64,000 nucleotides of DNA, taken from positions 868,001 to 932,000 of the forward strand of contig NZ_CP072983.1 of the NCBI RefSeq assembly GCF_024397795.1. Direction: 5' to 3'. This DNA comes from Lactobacillus intestinalis. Lineage in GTDB: Bacteria > Bacillota > Bacilli > Lactobacillales > Lactobacillaceae. Position numbers and translations under genes: made by a program. The notes under the pieces are model-generated. The model had not been told where the DNA came from, did no database searches, and saw only the letters and a program-made list of their open reading frames with translations. Of this stretch, positions 29,202 through 38,840 are shown piece after piece (positions within the stretch are counted from its first letter, which is position 1; the number at the start of each line of letters is the position of its first letter).

Positions 29202-32200
29202 ATGCCTTTTACTAATGAGCAGCTAAAGGCGATTAATGACCAAAATAAAGATATTTTGGTCTCAGCTTCCGCAGGAAGTGGAAAAACCACAGTATTAGTT
29301 CAAAGGGTACTAAAAAAAGTCCTTAATGGAACCGGTGTAGATGAACTTCTAGTCGTCACCTTTACTAAAGCGGCTGCGGAAGAAATGAAAGAGCGAATCA
29401 AGCGGGAATTGCGCAAAGAACTGCAAAAAAATCCAAAAAAACGCAATTATTTGAGAAGACAATTGAACTTAGTAGATACTGCGAACATTTCTACTATTGA
29501 TTCATTTTGCTTAGATGTTATTCGCCGTTTTTACTACACGGTAGATCTTGATCCGAGCTTTAGTATTTTAACTGATGAAACTCAAACAGAAATTCTAAAA
29601 GAACGCGCACTTCACGATATTGAAGGAGAATACTTGGAAAATGACAATCAAGATTTTATTTCCTTCTATGATAATTTTGCGGGGGATCGGCATGTAGATT
29701 CAGCTCGAGATTTACTCTTAGATCTTTATAATTTTGCGATGGCTAAGCCTAACTATCGTCAGTGGTTGAGAAGTTTAAGTGCGAGCTATGATATTAAGGA
29801 AAATATTGTAGATTCAGCCTTATGGCAAAATAATATTAAGCCATATTTACTATCTATTTTGACCTTTTATCAACAAAAAGCTGATCAGCTTTTAAATTCT
29901 GATTCAATCGAAACTAAAGAATTACAAAAAATCAGAAGTTGGCTTTTGAATTGTAAAGAAAGTTTAGATCGTTTGATTAAAGCAATTAAGGATGATGAAT
30001 CCTACAATATTTTAAGAACTTTAATCAAAGCTTTTTCCTTTAATACCATTTTTCAAAAAGGAAAAAATTGGGATGAAGATTTAGTGGCACTTAAAGAAGA
30101 AGCTGCTAGTTTTAAATCTAATTTCAAAGAACAAATAATGAAACTATATGCAGCTTTCTTTGTAGTTGAAGAATCTGAGCAAATTGCGGAAATGAAAAAA
30201 GGCTACGAGTTGATGAAGGTCATTAGTAATGTCGAAATATCTCTAATCGATCATTTTAATGAATTAAAACGCGACGAGAATATGATTGATTATAATGATA
30301 TGGAGCAACTTGCTTATCAAATTCTAAATCAGGATACTTCTAATTCTCATTTAGCTAGAGAATTTTATCAGAACAAATTCAAAGAGATCTTAATTGATGA
30401 GTATCAAGATATAAATGCACTTCAAGAAAGTATTATCCAATCTCTTAAAAATACGAATAACCATATTTTTATGGTCGGGGATGTAAAGCAGTCCATCTAT
30501 GGTTTTAGACAAGCTGAGCCAAGTCTGTTTCTAGAAAAATATAATGATTTTGGTAATAAAGCTAATCCTGATAAGGAACGAATTTTACTTTCTGATAACT
30601 TTCGATCAACTAAACCTGTCACTAAAACTGTTAATCAAATCTTTAATACGATTATGACTAAGGACTTTGGCGGAATTGACTACCAAGAGGAAGCACAATT
30701 AATTTTTGGAGCAAGTTATTATCCTAACTCTTTAGCAAAAAGTAGCGAAATTATTTACCATAAAAGTGAAAAATACAACACTCAAGAAGATTTTGATGAT
30801 GATTATTCAGAAATAAACATGGTCATCGATCGTATTAATCAATTTAAAAAAGAAAATCTTCAAGTTTATGATCCTAAATTAGGACAAACTCGACCACTTA
30901 AATATAGTGATATTGCTATCTTAACTAGAAGTAAAACTAGTAATTTAGATATTATGCAATCTTTTGCTAAAAATGGCATCCCTCTCTATGTGACAGATGC
31001 AGATAATTACTTCCAAACTTTTGAATTAACAGTAATTATGAACTACCTAAAGATTATTGATAATCCTGATCAAGATATTCCTTTAGTAACCGTTCTCAGG
31101 TCTCCACTATTTAATTTTAAAGAAACTGATTTAGCTAAAATAAGAATTAATAGCAAAAATAGCAGTTTTTATAATGCCTTGTCTTCTTATGTCACTCATC
31201 AAGACGAATTAAGCCAACGTGTGAAAAACTTTTTAAATCAATTGGAAGAGTTGCGGGAAATTGCTACTAATAGTAGAATTTCAGAGTTAATTTGGAGTAT
31301 TTATGAAAAAACAAATTTACTTGAAATTATGACGTCACTTCCAAATGGAGAACAAAGACGAGTTAATCTAGAAGCTTTATATGAAAGAGCAAACTCGTAC
31401 GAAAGTGCTGGTTTTAAAGGTTTGTATCAGTTCATTAATTTTATTGAGCGAATTAGAAGAAGTCAAAAAGACTTAGCTCAGCCACTTCTTACCAAAGAAG
31501 CTGGAAATGCCGTTAATTTAATGACGATTCACCATTCAAAGGGACTTGAATTTCCAATTGTATTCTATTTAGGTGCGCAACGTAAATATCAAATGCAAGA
31601 TTTAAGTCGTAAATACATCATTAATTCCGATGATGTAGGATTAACCATTCGGGAGCCAAAATATTTTATTGATACTTTAATTAAATCTGTTGGTAACTTG
31701 GAAAAACAGAGTCAATTACTAGAAGAAGAAGTGCGAATCTTATACGTGGCTTTAACTCGTGCAAAACAAAAGTTAATTATTGTAGCTGATATTGATAATT
31801 TTGATAAAAAGGTCTCAGGATGGAGTAATAATCTCGATTCATCTCATCACTTACCTTTAAATCTTAAGCTTAATAGTCAAAGTTCATTAGAGTTCATGGG
31901 ACCGGCACTTGATTTTGATCAACACCTGAGTCAAAAAATTTCTGAAATTACTCATGCAATTGATGAAAAAGGTGACATGCTTTATATTGAACACAAAGAT
32001 GAGGATACAGTAGAAATTAAGCAACCAGAAAAAGCAGAAGAGTCAGTGCAATCTGATTTATTATTAAATACAACTAAGAAGCTATATAACTTCAATTACT
32101 CTTTTAAAGATGCTAGTCGTACAACTGCTTATCAAGCTGTTTCCGAAATTAAACGAGCATTTAATGATCCAGTAGAAACTGAATTGGAAAATTCTCGTAT

Positions 32201-32801
32201 TCTGCCATCAACCAATCGTTACTTGCAACCGATTGATACTAAACCCAACTTTTTATTTGATACTAAATTTACTGGTGCAGAAATTGGAACTGCGACTCAC
32301 TTAATTTTGCAATATTATGATTATGCGGGATCTCGCGATGAACAACAGCTAGATAACGAGATCGAAGAACTAATTTTAAGAAAGAAACTCAATCCAGATA
32401 TTGTTCCTAGCTTGCATAAAGATCAAATTGAATGGTTTACTCATAGTGATTTTGTTCAAAAGTTTATTGAACATCCCCAAAATCTAAAACGAGAAGTTGA
32501 TTTTTCTAGTCTAATTTCAGCCAGTCAACTTTTTGAAAACTTTAGCGATCCAAATGCGAAGATCTTAGTTCATGGTACAATTGATGGTTATTATATAGAT
32601 AAAGATGGCATTATTTTATTTGATTACAAGACAGATCACATTGATAAACGCCATCTTGATTTAGCAATTGACAAAATTAAACAAAAGTATACAGGACAAC
32701 TTCGCCTATATGAACAAGCTTTAAATAGTTTCAGTAATCAAAAAGTTAAAAATAAATATTTAATTTTGCTTGACGCCAAAAAAGTAGTAGAAGTTAAATA
32801 G
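29202..32801 (+). CDS. addA: ATP-dependent helicase/nuclease subunit A (AddA/RexA)
   Basis: This 1199-residue UvrD-type helicase has a C-terminal nuclease. Walker A SASAGSGKTTVL lies near residues 22-33, and LIDEYQDIN is motif II. QSIYGFRQAEPSLF and VRILYVALTRAKQ are later helicase motifs. The nuclease domain ends with GTIDGYY (Asp1128) and FDYKTDH (Asp1141, Lys1143). With AddB it unwinds and resects broken ends until a Chi-like sequence. The start overlaps the end of the addB unit by design of the operon. Confidence 0.97.
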   Translation: MPFTNEQLKAINDQNKDILVSASAGSGKTTVLVQRVLKKVLNGTGVDELLVVTFTKAAAEEMKERIKRELRKELQKNPKKRNYLRRQLNLVDTANISTIDSFCLDVIRRFYYTVDLDPSFSILTDETQTEILKERALHDIEGEYLENDNQDFISFYDNFAGDRHVDSARDLLLDLYNFAMAKPNYRQWLRSLSASYDIKENIVDSALWQNNIKPYLLSILTFYQQKADQLLNSDSIETKELQKIRSWLLNCKESLDRLIKAIKDDESYNILRTLIKAFSFNTIFQKGKNWDEDLVALKEEAASFKSNFKEQIMKLYAAFFVVEESEQIAEMKKGYELMKVISNVEISLIDHFNELKRDENMIDYNDMEQLAYQILNQDTSNSHLAREFYQNKFKEILIDEYQDINALQESIIQSLKNTNNHIFMVGDVKQSIYGFRQAEPSLFLEKYNDFGNKANPDKERILLSDNFRSTKPVTKTVNQIFNTIMTKDFGGIDYQEEAQLIFGASYYPNSLAKSSEIIYHKSEKYNTQEDFDDDYSEINMVIDRINQFKKENLQVYDPKLGQTRPLKYSDIAILTRSKTSNLDIMQSFAKNGIPLYVTDADNYFQTFELTVIMNYLKIIDNPDQDIPLVTVLRSPLFNFKETDLAKIRINSKNSSFYNALSSYVTHQDELSQRVKNFLNQLEELREIATNSRISELIWSIYEKTNLLEIMTSLPNGEQRRVNLEALYERANSYESAGFKGLYQFINFIERIRRSQKDLAQPLLTKEAGNAVNLMTIHHSKGLEFPIVFYLGAQRKYQMQDLSRKYIINSDDVGLTIREPKYFIDTLIKSVGNLEKQSQLLEEEVRILYVALTRAKQKLIIVADIDNFDKKVSGWSNNLDSSHHLPLNLKLNSQSSLEFMGPALDFDQHLSQKISEITHAIDEKGDMLYIEHKDEDTVEIKQPEKAEESVQSDLLLNTTKKLYNFNYSFKDASRTTAYQAVSEIKRAFNDPVETELENSRILPSTNRYLQPIDTKPNFLFDTKFTGAEIGTATHLILQYYDYAGSRDEQQLDNEIEELILRKKLNPDIVPSLHKDQIEWFTHSDFVQKFIEHPQNLKREVDFSSLISASQLFENFSDPNAKILVHGTIDGYYIDKDGIILFDYKTDHIDKRHLDLAIDKIKQKYTGQLRLYEQALNSFSNQKVKNKYLILLDAKKVVEVK

Positions 32802-32832
32802 AATATAGTAAAAAAGAAAGGAGGCTAATAAG

Positions 32833-35634
32833 ATGAGTCATATTTTTAAAAATAATACATTTGCAGTCGTTGACTTAGAAACGACCGGAACCAGTCGTAG
32901 CGATAACAATCATATTATTCAGTTTGGCTGCGCGATTGTGAAGAACATGGAAGTTGTTAAAACTTATTCTTTTATGATTAACCCTCATCGAGAAATACCT
33001 CTTTCTGTCCAAAACTTGACAGGAATCAGTAATGATGATGTTGCCAATGAGAAAGATTTTTCATATTATGCTCCTAAAATTATTGAAATCTTGAAGGATA
33101 CGGTTTTTGTAGCCCATAATGTAGAATTTGATTTTCCATTTTTAAATTATGAGCTCATGCAGCATGGCTATGAATCTTTAACAAATAAAGCAATTGATAC
33201 GGTAGAATTAACCAAAATTGCATTTCCAACATTGCCATCGTATAAGTTAAGTGACTTAACTAGTCGATTAAAAATTAAGCATCTCAATCCTCACAAAGCT
33301 GATTCAGATGCTTATGGAACAGCGGTTTTATTAATTGATGATATTAAAAGATTAGAGCAACTTCCCCAAGCCACCTTAAATACTTTGAGTTCTCTTTCGC
33401 ATGGATTAGTTCGAGATACTTCTTGGATTTTTACAGAGATTGCAGATACTTTACGAAAAACAAAACGCCCACTACCTAAGGAATACATGCAAGTACGTAA
33501 TATTATTTTGCAAAAACAAACTCATAATGTAGTAAGTAATGGAGAAGATCACAAATTTCCAATTGAAAATACTGCTAAACGTAGACTTTTTAAAGGAAAA
33601 ATCAATTATCGAAAAGCTCAAGTGGAATTAATCGATCATATTCATGATTTTGTGATAAACCCTAATGAGCGGGCAATGCTAGTAGAATCTCCAAATGGGA
33701 CAGGTAAAACTTTTTCTTATTTATTCAGCTATGCTTACCAACTGTATTCAAGCCGAAAACTGGTGATTTCTACACCAACTAAAGTCCTCCAAGATCAAAT
33801 CTTGACCCGAGAAATACCTCAAATGCTTAAAATCACTAATTTGGATCTAACAGCAGAAGTAGTTAAGGCAAGTAGTCATTATTTAGACCTGGATGGCTTT
33901 GTACAGAGTCTTTTTCAATCAAGTCCAAATAAGCCTACATTAGTCTTGCAAATGCAAATTTTGGTATGGTCAACTCAAACTAAAACTGGTGATTTGGATG
34001 AATTACAATTAACTAATTATAAGGCTCCTTTATTCAGTCAAATTCAACATCCAGGGGATGCACGAGTAGGTAGCAATTTTGCAGAAGTGGATTTTTGGAA
34101 CCTAGCTCGTCAAAAGCAAGAACAAGCAGATATTCTCGTAACAAATCATTCTTATTTGGCTAACCACTATAACGATAGTATCTGGGGACAAAATCCTTAT
34201 CTAGTTATTGATGAAGCTCATCGATTTGCGGATAATGTTACTACTTCTCGCAATAATGCTTTACATTTTGAATCACTGTGGGGGGTACTAAGTCATTTAA
34301 GAAATTTGCTCTATTATAAAGATGATAGTGTGAAAGAGATTGCAAATAATGATGTTCAGCTTAATTTTTTATTGAAAAATCTAGATCCGGACATTTTAGA
34401 GTTAATTCAGGTTATTAATAGATTGCAGCAAGCTTTATATAAACAAAAGGAATTTGCAACGGGTGAAAATTATTTACCAAATGGTAGTTTGCAACTTAGT
34501 TTTGAAGGAGCTAATTTATTCCCTAAAAATGGCGCATTTATTACTAGTCTAGAGGAATTTGAAAGAAAATTAGAACAAGTTCGTCAAAATACTAATCAGC
34601 TACTATTTCAACTGTATAATTCCCAGAATCTAGCAGCAACTGATGAATTACTCAGCGATCTTACTGATCAGATTGATCGTTTAGACTATTATATGGAAAA
34701 ATGTTATCAATTAGCTGATATTATTTCTGATGAAAATAAATTGATGGATGAAGGATTTGTACTGATCATTACTAATCCTGATGATCCATTGAGTACTAAT
34801 CTAAGTTGGCTAAAATTAGATATCAGTCATGAACTTAAGCAAATTTATCAACGTTTTGATCATATTTTGTTTATTAGTGCTACTTTAACTAGTGATCATA
34901 ACTTTGACTTTACAATTAACCAATTATCTCTCTCTGATCTGCATCCCCAAACCTACATTGGTAATAGTACGTTTGATATTAAAAAGCACCTCGAAGTGCT
35001 CAGTGTTAAAGACATGCCGAGTGTAGATGAAGAAGCTCATGATAAGATGTTAGAGAGCATTTTATTAAACGATATTTCAACCAAAAGTCATGTTTTAGTA
35101 TTAATGACCAACCTAGATAAAATTCATGATGTATTCTTAAACATTATGAATGCTTCAGAGCTTAAAGATTTTGAAATTCTAGCCCAAGGATTATCGGGAT
35201 CGAATAATCGGATTGCAAAAAGATTTGCAATTGCTAAAAAGGCCATTATACTAGGAGCTGATAGTTTTTGGGAGGGTATCGATTTTCATAATTGTGGAAT
35301 TGATACAGTGATCATTTCTAAAATTCCATTTGAATCCCCAGATCAGCCTGAAGTACGATTAAGACAAAGAAAACTAGAAAATAAAGGGATAAATGTTTTT
35401 GAAAAAGATACCCTTCCTCGAGCTATTATTAAGTTTAGACAAGGAATGGGAAGACTAATTCGAGGAGAAAATGATCACGGACAATTTGTTGTTTTAGATT
35501 CCAGACTTTGGACTAAAAATTATGGATCGGCATTTTTAAGTACTATTCCAGTAAAAGTTGAGAAATTTAATCTAAAGGAATTACATAAGAAACTAGAAAA
35601 TTATGATCAGAGACGACACAAGACAGACCATTAA
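32833..35634 (+). CDS. dinG: DinG-type ATP-dependent helicase/exonuclease
   Basis: This 933-residue fusion has an N-terminal DEDDh 3'-5' exonuclease (Asp14 and Glu16 in VVDLETTGT; roughly 1-180) joined to an XPD/DinG helicase. Walker A is PNGTGKT (Lys292), the DEAH box is 460-463, and QGMGRLIRGENDHG is motif VI. The Cys cluster of E. coli DinG is absent, as is usual for the Firmicutes exonuclease-fused form. It is followed by tseB with a 32-base overlap, the Bacillus-like dinG-tseB-asnS-dnaD-nth order. Confidence 0.95.
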   Translation: MSHIFKNNTFAVVDLETTGTSRSDNNHIIQFGCAIVKNMEVVKTYSFMINPHREIPLSVQNLTGISNDDVANEKDFSYYAPKIIEILKDTVFVAHNVEFDFPFLNYELMQHGYESLTNKAIDTVELTKIAFPTLPSYKLSDLTSRLKIKHLNPHKADSDAYGTAVLLIDDIKRLEQLPQATLNTLSSLSHGLVRDTSWIFTEIADTLRKTKRPLPKEYMQVRNIILQKQTHNVVSNGEDHKFPIENTAKRRLFKGKINYRKAQVELIDHIHDFVINPNERAMLVESPNGTGKTFSYLFSYAYQLYSSRKLVISTPTKVLQDQILTREIPQMLKITNLDLTAEVVKASSHYLDLDGFVQSLFQSSPNKPTLVLQMQILVWSTQTKTGDLDELQLTNYKAPLFSQIQHPGDARVGSNFAEVDFWNLARQKQEQADILVTNHSYLANHYNDSIWGQNPYLVIDEAHRFADNVTTSRNNALHFESLWGVLSHLRNLLYYKDDSVKEIANNDVQLNFLLKNLDPDILELIQVINRLQQALYKQKEFATGENYLPNGSLQLSFEGANLFPKNGAFITSLEEFERKLEQVRQNTNQLLFQLYNSQNLAATDELLSDLTDQIDRLDYYMEKCYQLADIISDENKLMDEGFVLIITNPDDPLSTNLSWLKLDISHELKQIYQRFDHILFISATLTSDHNFDFTINQLSLSDLHPQTYIGNSTFDIKKHLEVLSVKDMPSVDEEAHDKMLESILLNDISTKSHVLVLMTNLDKIHDVFLNIMNASELKDFEILAQGLSGSNNRIAKRFAIAKKAIILGADSFWEGIDFHNCGIDTVIISKIPFESPDQPEVRLRQRKLENKGINVFEKDTLPRAIIKFRQGMGRLIRGENDHGQFVVLDSRLWTKNYGSAFLSTIPVKVEKFNLKELHKKLENYDQRRHKTDH

Positions 35635-36100
35635 ATTTGTTATTTGGGTAATTGGTATTATAATTGCTATTTATATTGCTAGTGTAGCTATCTTTTATGG
35701 TGCTGGTTCTCAATCACGTAATAATGATCGTGAAATTACCAAACTAGCAAATCAGAAGACTCCTATTAGAAATATTGATACATATTATCATTTAGATAGA
35801 GGAGTAAGTAGCTATTCTCTTAAAGGTACCAGTAGCAAAGGACAATCATATTATTTTATTTATCTTCCTAAGTCTAAAAGGGCTTACTTGATGCCTGAGA
35901 AAAAGGGCGTCAGTGAAAATAAAATTCGCAGTGAATTTGAAAGATTACATTCAAATCAGAAAATTTCAGAGGTTAATTTAGGTTGGTATAAAGGTAAAGC
36001 TGTTTGGGAAGTGACTTCTCAAAACAAAAATAATGATTATAGTTATACTTTATATGAATTTAAAACCGGAAATGAAATATCTGAAGTCGCTAATTTATAG
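35603..36100 (+). CDS. tseB: TseB/YpmB-like cell wall elongation regulator (DUF5590)
   Basis: The protein has 165 residues. A single transmembrane segment (about 10-33) is followed by an extracytoplasmic domain. Its two PepSY-like/DUF5590 repeats are suggested by YYLIYLPKSKRAYLMP-like and KAVWEVTSQNKNNDYSYTLYEF stretches. In Bacillus the ortholog YpmB was reported to affect the elongation penicillin-binding protein PBP2A. Assignment rests on size, topology and the position between dinG and asnS. Start chosen: ATG 35603 within the end of dinG. Confidence 0.8.
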   Translation: MIRDDTRQTIKFVIWVIGIIIAIYIASVAIFYGAGSQSRNNDREITKLANQKTPIRNIDTYYHLDRGVSSYSLKGTSSKGQSYYFIYLPKSKRAYLMPEKKGVSENKIRSEFERLHSNQKISEVNLGWYKGKAVWEVTSQNKNNDYSYTLYEFKTGNEISEVANL

Positions 36101-36106
36101 AATCTT

Positions 36107-36115
36107 TGGTATGAT
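36107..36115 (+). promoter_or_regulatory. possible extended -10 promoter of asnS
   Basis: TG G TATGAT (TATGAT at 36110-36115) lies 36 bases before asnS. No -35 is visible. This is a possible internal start within the long operon. Confidence 0.35.
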
Positions 36116-36151
36116 TAGTTAAGTAAATTGATGAAGGTGGATAGGAAAATT

Positions 36152-37450
36152 ATGACAGAATTAATTTCAATCAAAGATAGTTCCAAACATGTCGATGAAG
36201 AAGTAAAAATGCATGTTTGGCTAACAGATAAACGTTCAAGTGGTAAAATTATTTTCTTGCAATTACGTGATGGAACCGCATTTTTCCAAGGGGTAGTTCG
36301 TAAAAATGACGTTTCCGATGAAGTATTTAAGCAAGCAAAATCATTACACCAAGAAGCAAGCTTTTATATTACAGGTACAGTTCATGAAGACCAACGTTCA
36401 AAGTTTGGTTACGAAATTCAAATTACTGATTTAAAAGTTGTATCTAATAATGAAGACTACCCAATTGGTAACAAGGAACACGGTGTTGATTTCCTTCTTG
36501 ATCACCGTCATTTATGGTTAAGAAGTCGTCGTCCTTTTGCAATTATGCAAATTAGAAACACCATGTTTAAAGCAACTGTTGATTTCTTCGAAAAGGAAGG
36601 TTTCATCAAGTTTGATGCGCCTATTTTTATGCATTCAGCTCCAGAAGGTACTACCCAATTATTCCATGTAGACTACTTCAAGAATGATGCCTACTTATCA
36701 CAATCAGGTCAACTTTACGGTGAAGCTGGTGCTATGGCTTACGGCAAGATCTTTACTTTTGGTCCAACATTTAGAGCAGAAGAATCAAAAGGTCGCCGTC
36801 ACATGACTGAATTCTGGATGATGGAACCAGAAATGGCATGGATGCACCAAGATGAATCATTAGACCTTCAAGAAAGATATTTGGCATACATGGTTAAGCA
36901 AGTTCTTGAAAACAACGAATATGAACTTAAACTTTTAGGTAGAGATCCTGAAGAACTTCGTCCAACTACTGAAGGTAACTTCACTCGTCTTTCATACGAC
37001 GATGCAATTAAAATGCTTCAAGAAGCTGGTAGAGATATTAAGTGGGGCGACGATTTTGGTGCTCCAGATGAAGGCTACATTTCAGAACAATATGATCGTC
37101 CAGTCTTTATTATGAATTATCCAACTTCTATTAAGCCATTCTACATGAAGAAGAATCCTGACAATCCTAAGGAATATTTGTGTGCAGACGTGATTGCTCC
37201 AGAAGGATATGGTGAAATCTTCGGTGGATCAGAACGTGAAGGTAACTATGAAGTTTTGAAGCAACAAATTGAAGATGCAGGTCTTAACTTAGAAGACTAC
37301 CAATGGTATCTTGACTTACGTAAATTTGGTGGTGTACCTCACTCTGGATTTGGTATGGGATTTGAACGTACTATTGCTTGGATTTGTAAGCTTGATCATA
37401 TCCGTGAAGCTATCCCATTCCCAAGATTAATCAACAGAATGCAACCTTAA
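36152..37450 (+). CDS. asnS: asparagine--tRNA ligase
   Basis: This 432-residue class II synthetase has an OB-fold anticodon-binding domain (about 18-115) and a catalytic domain. Motif 2 contains [21 protein letters not shown]. Motif 3 is [22 protein letters not shown] at ATG 36152 is the usual family N-terminus and gives the standard length. A longer frame from 36128 adds eight codons without support. A T-tailed stem follows the stop. Confidence 0.96.
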   Translation: MTELISIKDSSKHVDEEVKMHVWLTDKRSSGKIIFLQLRDGTAFFQGVVRKNDVSDEVFKQAKSLHQEASFYITGTVHEDQRSKFGYEIQITDLKVVSNNEDYPIGNKEHGVDFLLDHRHLWLRSRRPFAIMQIRNTMFKATVDFFEKEGFIKFDAPIFMHSAPEGTTQLFHVDYFKNDAYLSQSGQLYGEAGAMAYGKIFTFGPTFRAEESKGRRHMTEFWMMEPEMAWMHQDESLDLQERYLAYMVKQVLENNEYELKLLGRDPEELRPTTEGNFTRLSYDDAIKMLQEAGRDIKWGDDFGAPDEGYISEQYDRPVFIMNYPTSIKPFYMKKNPDNPKEYLCADVIAPEGYGEIFGGSEREGNYEVLKQQIEDAGLNLEDYQWYLDLRKFGGVPHSGFGMGFERTIAWICKLDHIREAIPFPRLINRMQP

Positions 37451-37474
37451 TTGTTTTCTAAAACATGAATATAT

Positions 37475-37510
37475 AAAAAAGTTGGACTAGACAATAGTTC
37501 AACTTTTTTT
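37475..37510 (+). terminator. terminator after asnS
   Basis: AAAAAAGTTGGACTA (37475-37489) pairs with TAGTTCAACTTTTTT (37495-37509) through one G-T pair and ends in a T-run. It lies just upstream of the dnaD RBS. dnaD may therefore be read through or need its own start. Confidence 0.8.
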
Positions 37511-37525
37511 AAAGGGGTTTTTAGC

Positions 37526-38164
37526 GTGAATTACAATAATTATCGTGAATTAGGTTTTACAACTTTGCCTAATGGCTTAATCGCTTATTATTCTCAGCTG
37601 CAAATTAGCGATGCACAATTAATCCTTATCATCCAATTGGAGGCGTTCAGCCAAAGAGGGGAATTCTTTCCTTCTAATGAAAAACTTGCAGCTAATACTA
37701 ATCTTTCTGTTAGGGATGTAGGAACTTTAATCCAACAATTAATTGATCAAAATTTACTAACCCTTGAACAAGTAACAGATACTTCCGGAAAAATTGGAAA
37801 TAGATATAATTTGAGACCGCTATATAATAAACTTGAGGAATATTTAGACCAACATATTTTAATTAAACATAAGCATGATTCTACTGATATAACTGATAAT
37901 TTGAACAATAGCCCAATTAATCAGCTTACGCGGCGATTTGAGATTGAATTTGGAAGATACTTAAGCCCAATTGAAAAGCAAGAACTTGCTTCATGGATTA
38001 ATATTGATCACTATTCCCCTAAAATGATTGAATTAGCCTTAAGAGAAGCTGTATTATCCCAGGTTTATAGTTTAAAGTATATAGATAGAATACTTTTAAA
38101 TTGGCAAAATCATAATTTAAGAACAGAAGAGGATATTGAAAATTTCTTAAGAAGAGGGCGTTAA
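37526..38164 (+). CDS. dnaD: replication initiation protein DnaD
   Basis: This 212-residue replication protein helps load the helicase with DnaB and DnaI. An N-terminal winged helix (about 25-95, FFPSNEKLAANTNLSVRDVGTLIQQL) is followed by a C-terminal DnaD domain with a FGRYLSPIEKQELASWI stretch, then IDRILLNWQ, which corresponds to the YxxxIxxxW-type DNA-binding motif. It starts at GTG 37526 behind AAAGGGG. It lies 1 base before nth, as in Bacillus. Confidence 0.93.
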   Translation: MNYNNYRELGFTTLPNGLIAYYSQLQISDAQLILIIQLEAFSQRGEFFPSNEKLAANTNLSVRDVGTLIQQLIDQNLLTLEQVTDTSGKIGNRYNLRPLYNKLEEYLDQHILIKHKHDSTDITDNLNNSPINQLTRRFEIEFGRYLSPIEKQELASWINIDHYSPKMIELALREAVLSQVYSLKYIDRILLNWQNHNLRTEEDIENFLRRGR

Positions 38165-38165
38165 A

Positions 38166-38795
38166 ATGAGTGATAAACTGCTAAGCGATGAAGAAGCCTT
38201 AGATATACTAAATCGAATCGATCAACTATATCCAAATGCTAAAGGGGAATTAAATTGGGATAATCATTTTCATCTCCTATGTGCGGTTTTAATGAGTGCA
38301 CAAACAACTGATAAAATGGTAAATCGTGTAATGCCCAAATTTATGCAGGATTTTCCAACTGCCGAATCTTTAGCAAATACCAGTATTGAGCGTATTGAAG
38401 CAGATATTCGTCAAATTGGACTCTATCATTCTAAAGCAAAACATTTAAAAGAATCAGCTCAAATTTTAGTTGAAAAATATGGCGGCAACATCCCTAAAAG
38501 TAAAAAAGAATTAATGGAGCTTCCAGGAGTAGGAGAAAAGACAGCTAATGTAGTTTTAGCTGAAGGATTCGGCGTTCCTGCAATTGCTGTCGATACTCAC
38601 GTATCAAGAATTTCTAAAAAATTCCATATCGTAAATCAAAAAGCCACGCCACACGAAGTTGAAAAACGTTTAGAATCTCTATTGCCTGAAGATAGATGGA
38701 TCAAAACTCATCATGCAATGATCCTTTTTGGAAGATATACAATGCCATCTCGAGCTAAAAATGATCCATATTCTTATTTACCACCTAAAAAGTAA
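38166..38795 (+). CDS. nth: endonuclease III without the iron-sulfur cluster
   Basis: This 209-residue DNA glycosylase/AP lyase acts on oxidised pyrimidines. The helix-hairpin-helix is LPGVGEKTANVV with the catalytic Lys (about residue 121), and the catalytic Asp is in AVDTHVSRIS. The C-terminal [4Fe-4S] loop (C-x6-C-x2-C-x5-C in E. coli) is missing. GRYT is followed by Met193, where the first Cys belongs, and the protein ends 16 residues later without any Cys. The rest is conserved, so the gene looks functional. Confidence 0.92.
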   Translation: MSDKLLSDEEALDILNRIDQLYPNAKGELNWDNHFHLLCAVLMSAQTTDKMVNRVMPKFMQDFPTAESLANTSIERIEADIRQIGLYHSKAKHLKESAQILVEKYGGNIPKSKKELMELPGVGEKTANVVLAEGFGVPAIAVDTHVSRISKKFHIVNQKATPHEVEKRLESLLPEDRWIKTHHAMILFGRYTMPSRAKNDPYSYLPPKK

Positions 38796-38806
38796 AATCT
38801 ATAAAG

Positions 38807-38838
38807 AAAAAGCATCTGAATAAATTCAGATGCTTTTT
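38807..38838. terminator. bidirectional terminator between nth and pbp1A
   Basis: AAAAAGCATCTGAA-like stem (38807-38820) pairs with TTCAGATGCTTTTT (38825-38838) around a TAAA loop. A- and T-runs serve both convergent genes. Confidence 0.9.
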
Positions 38839-38840
38839 TA

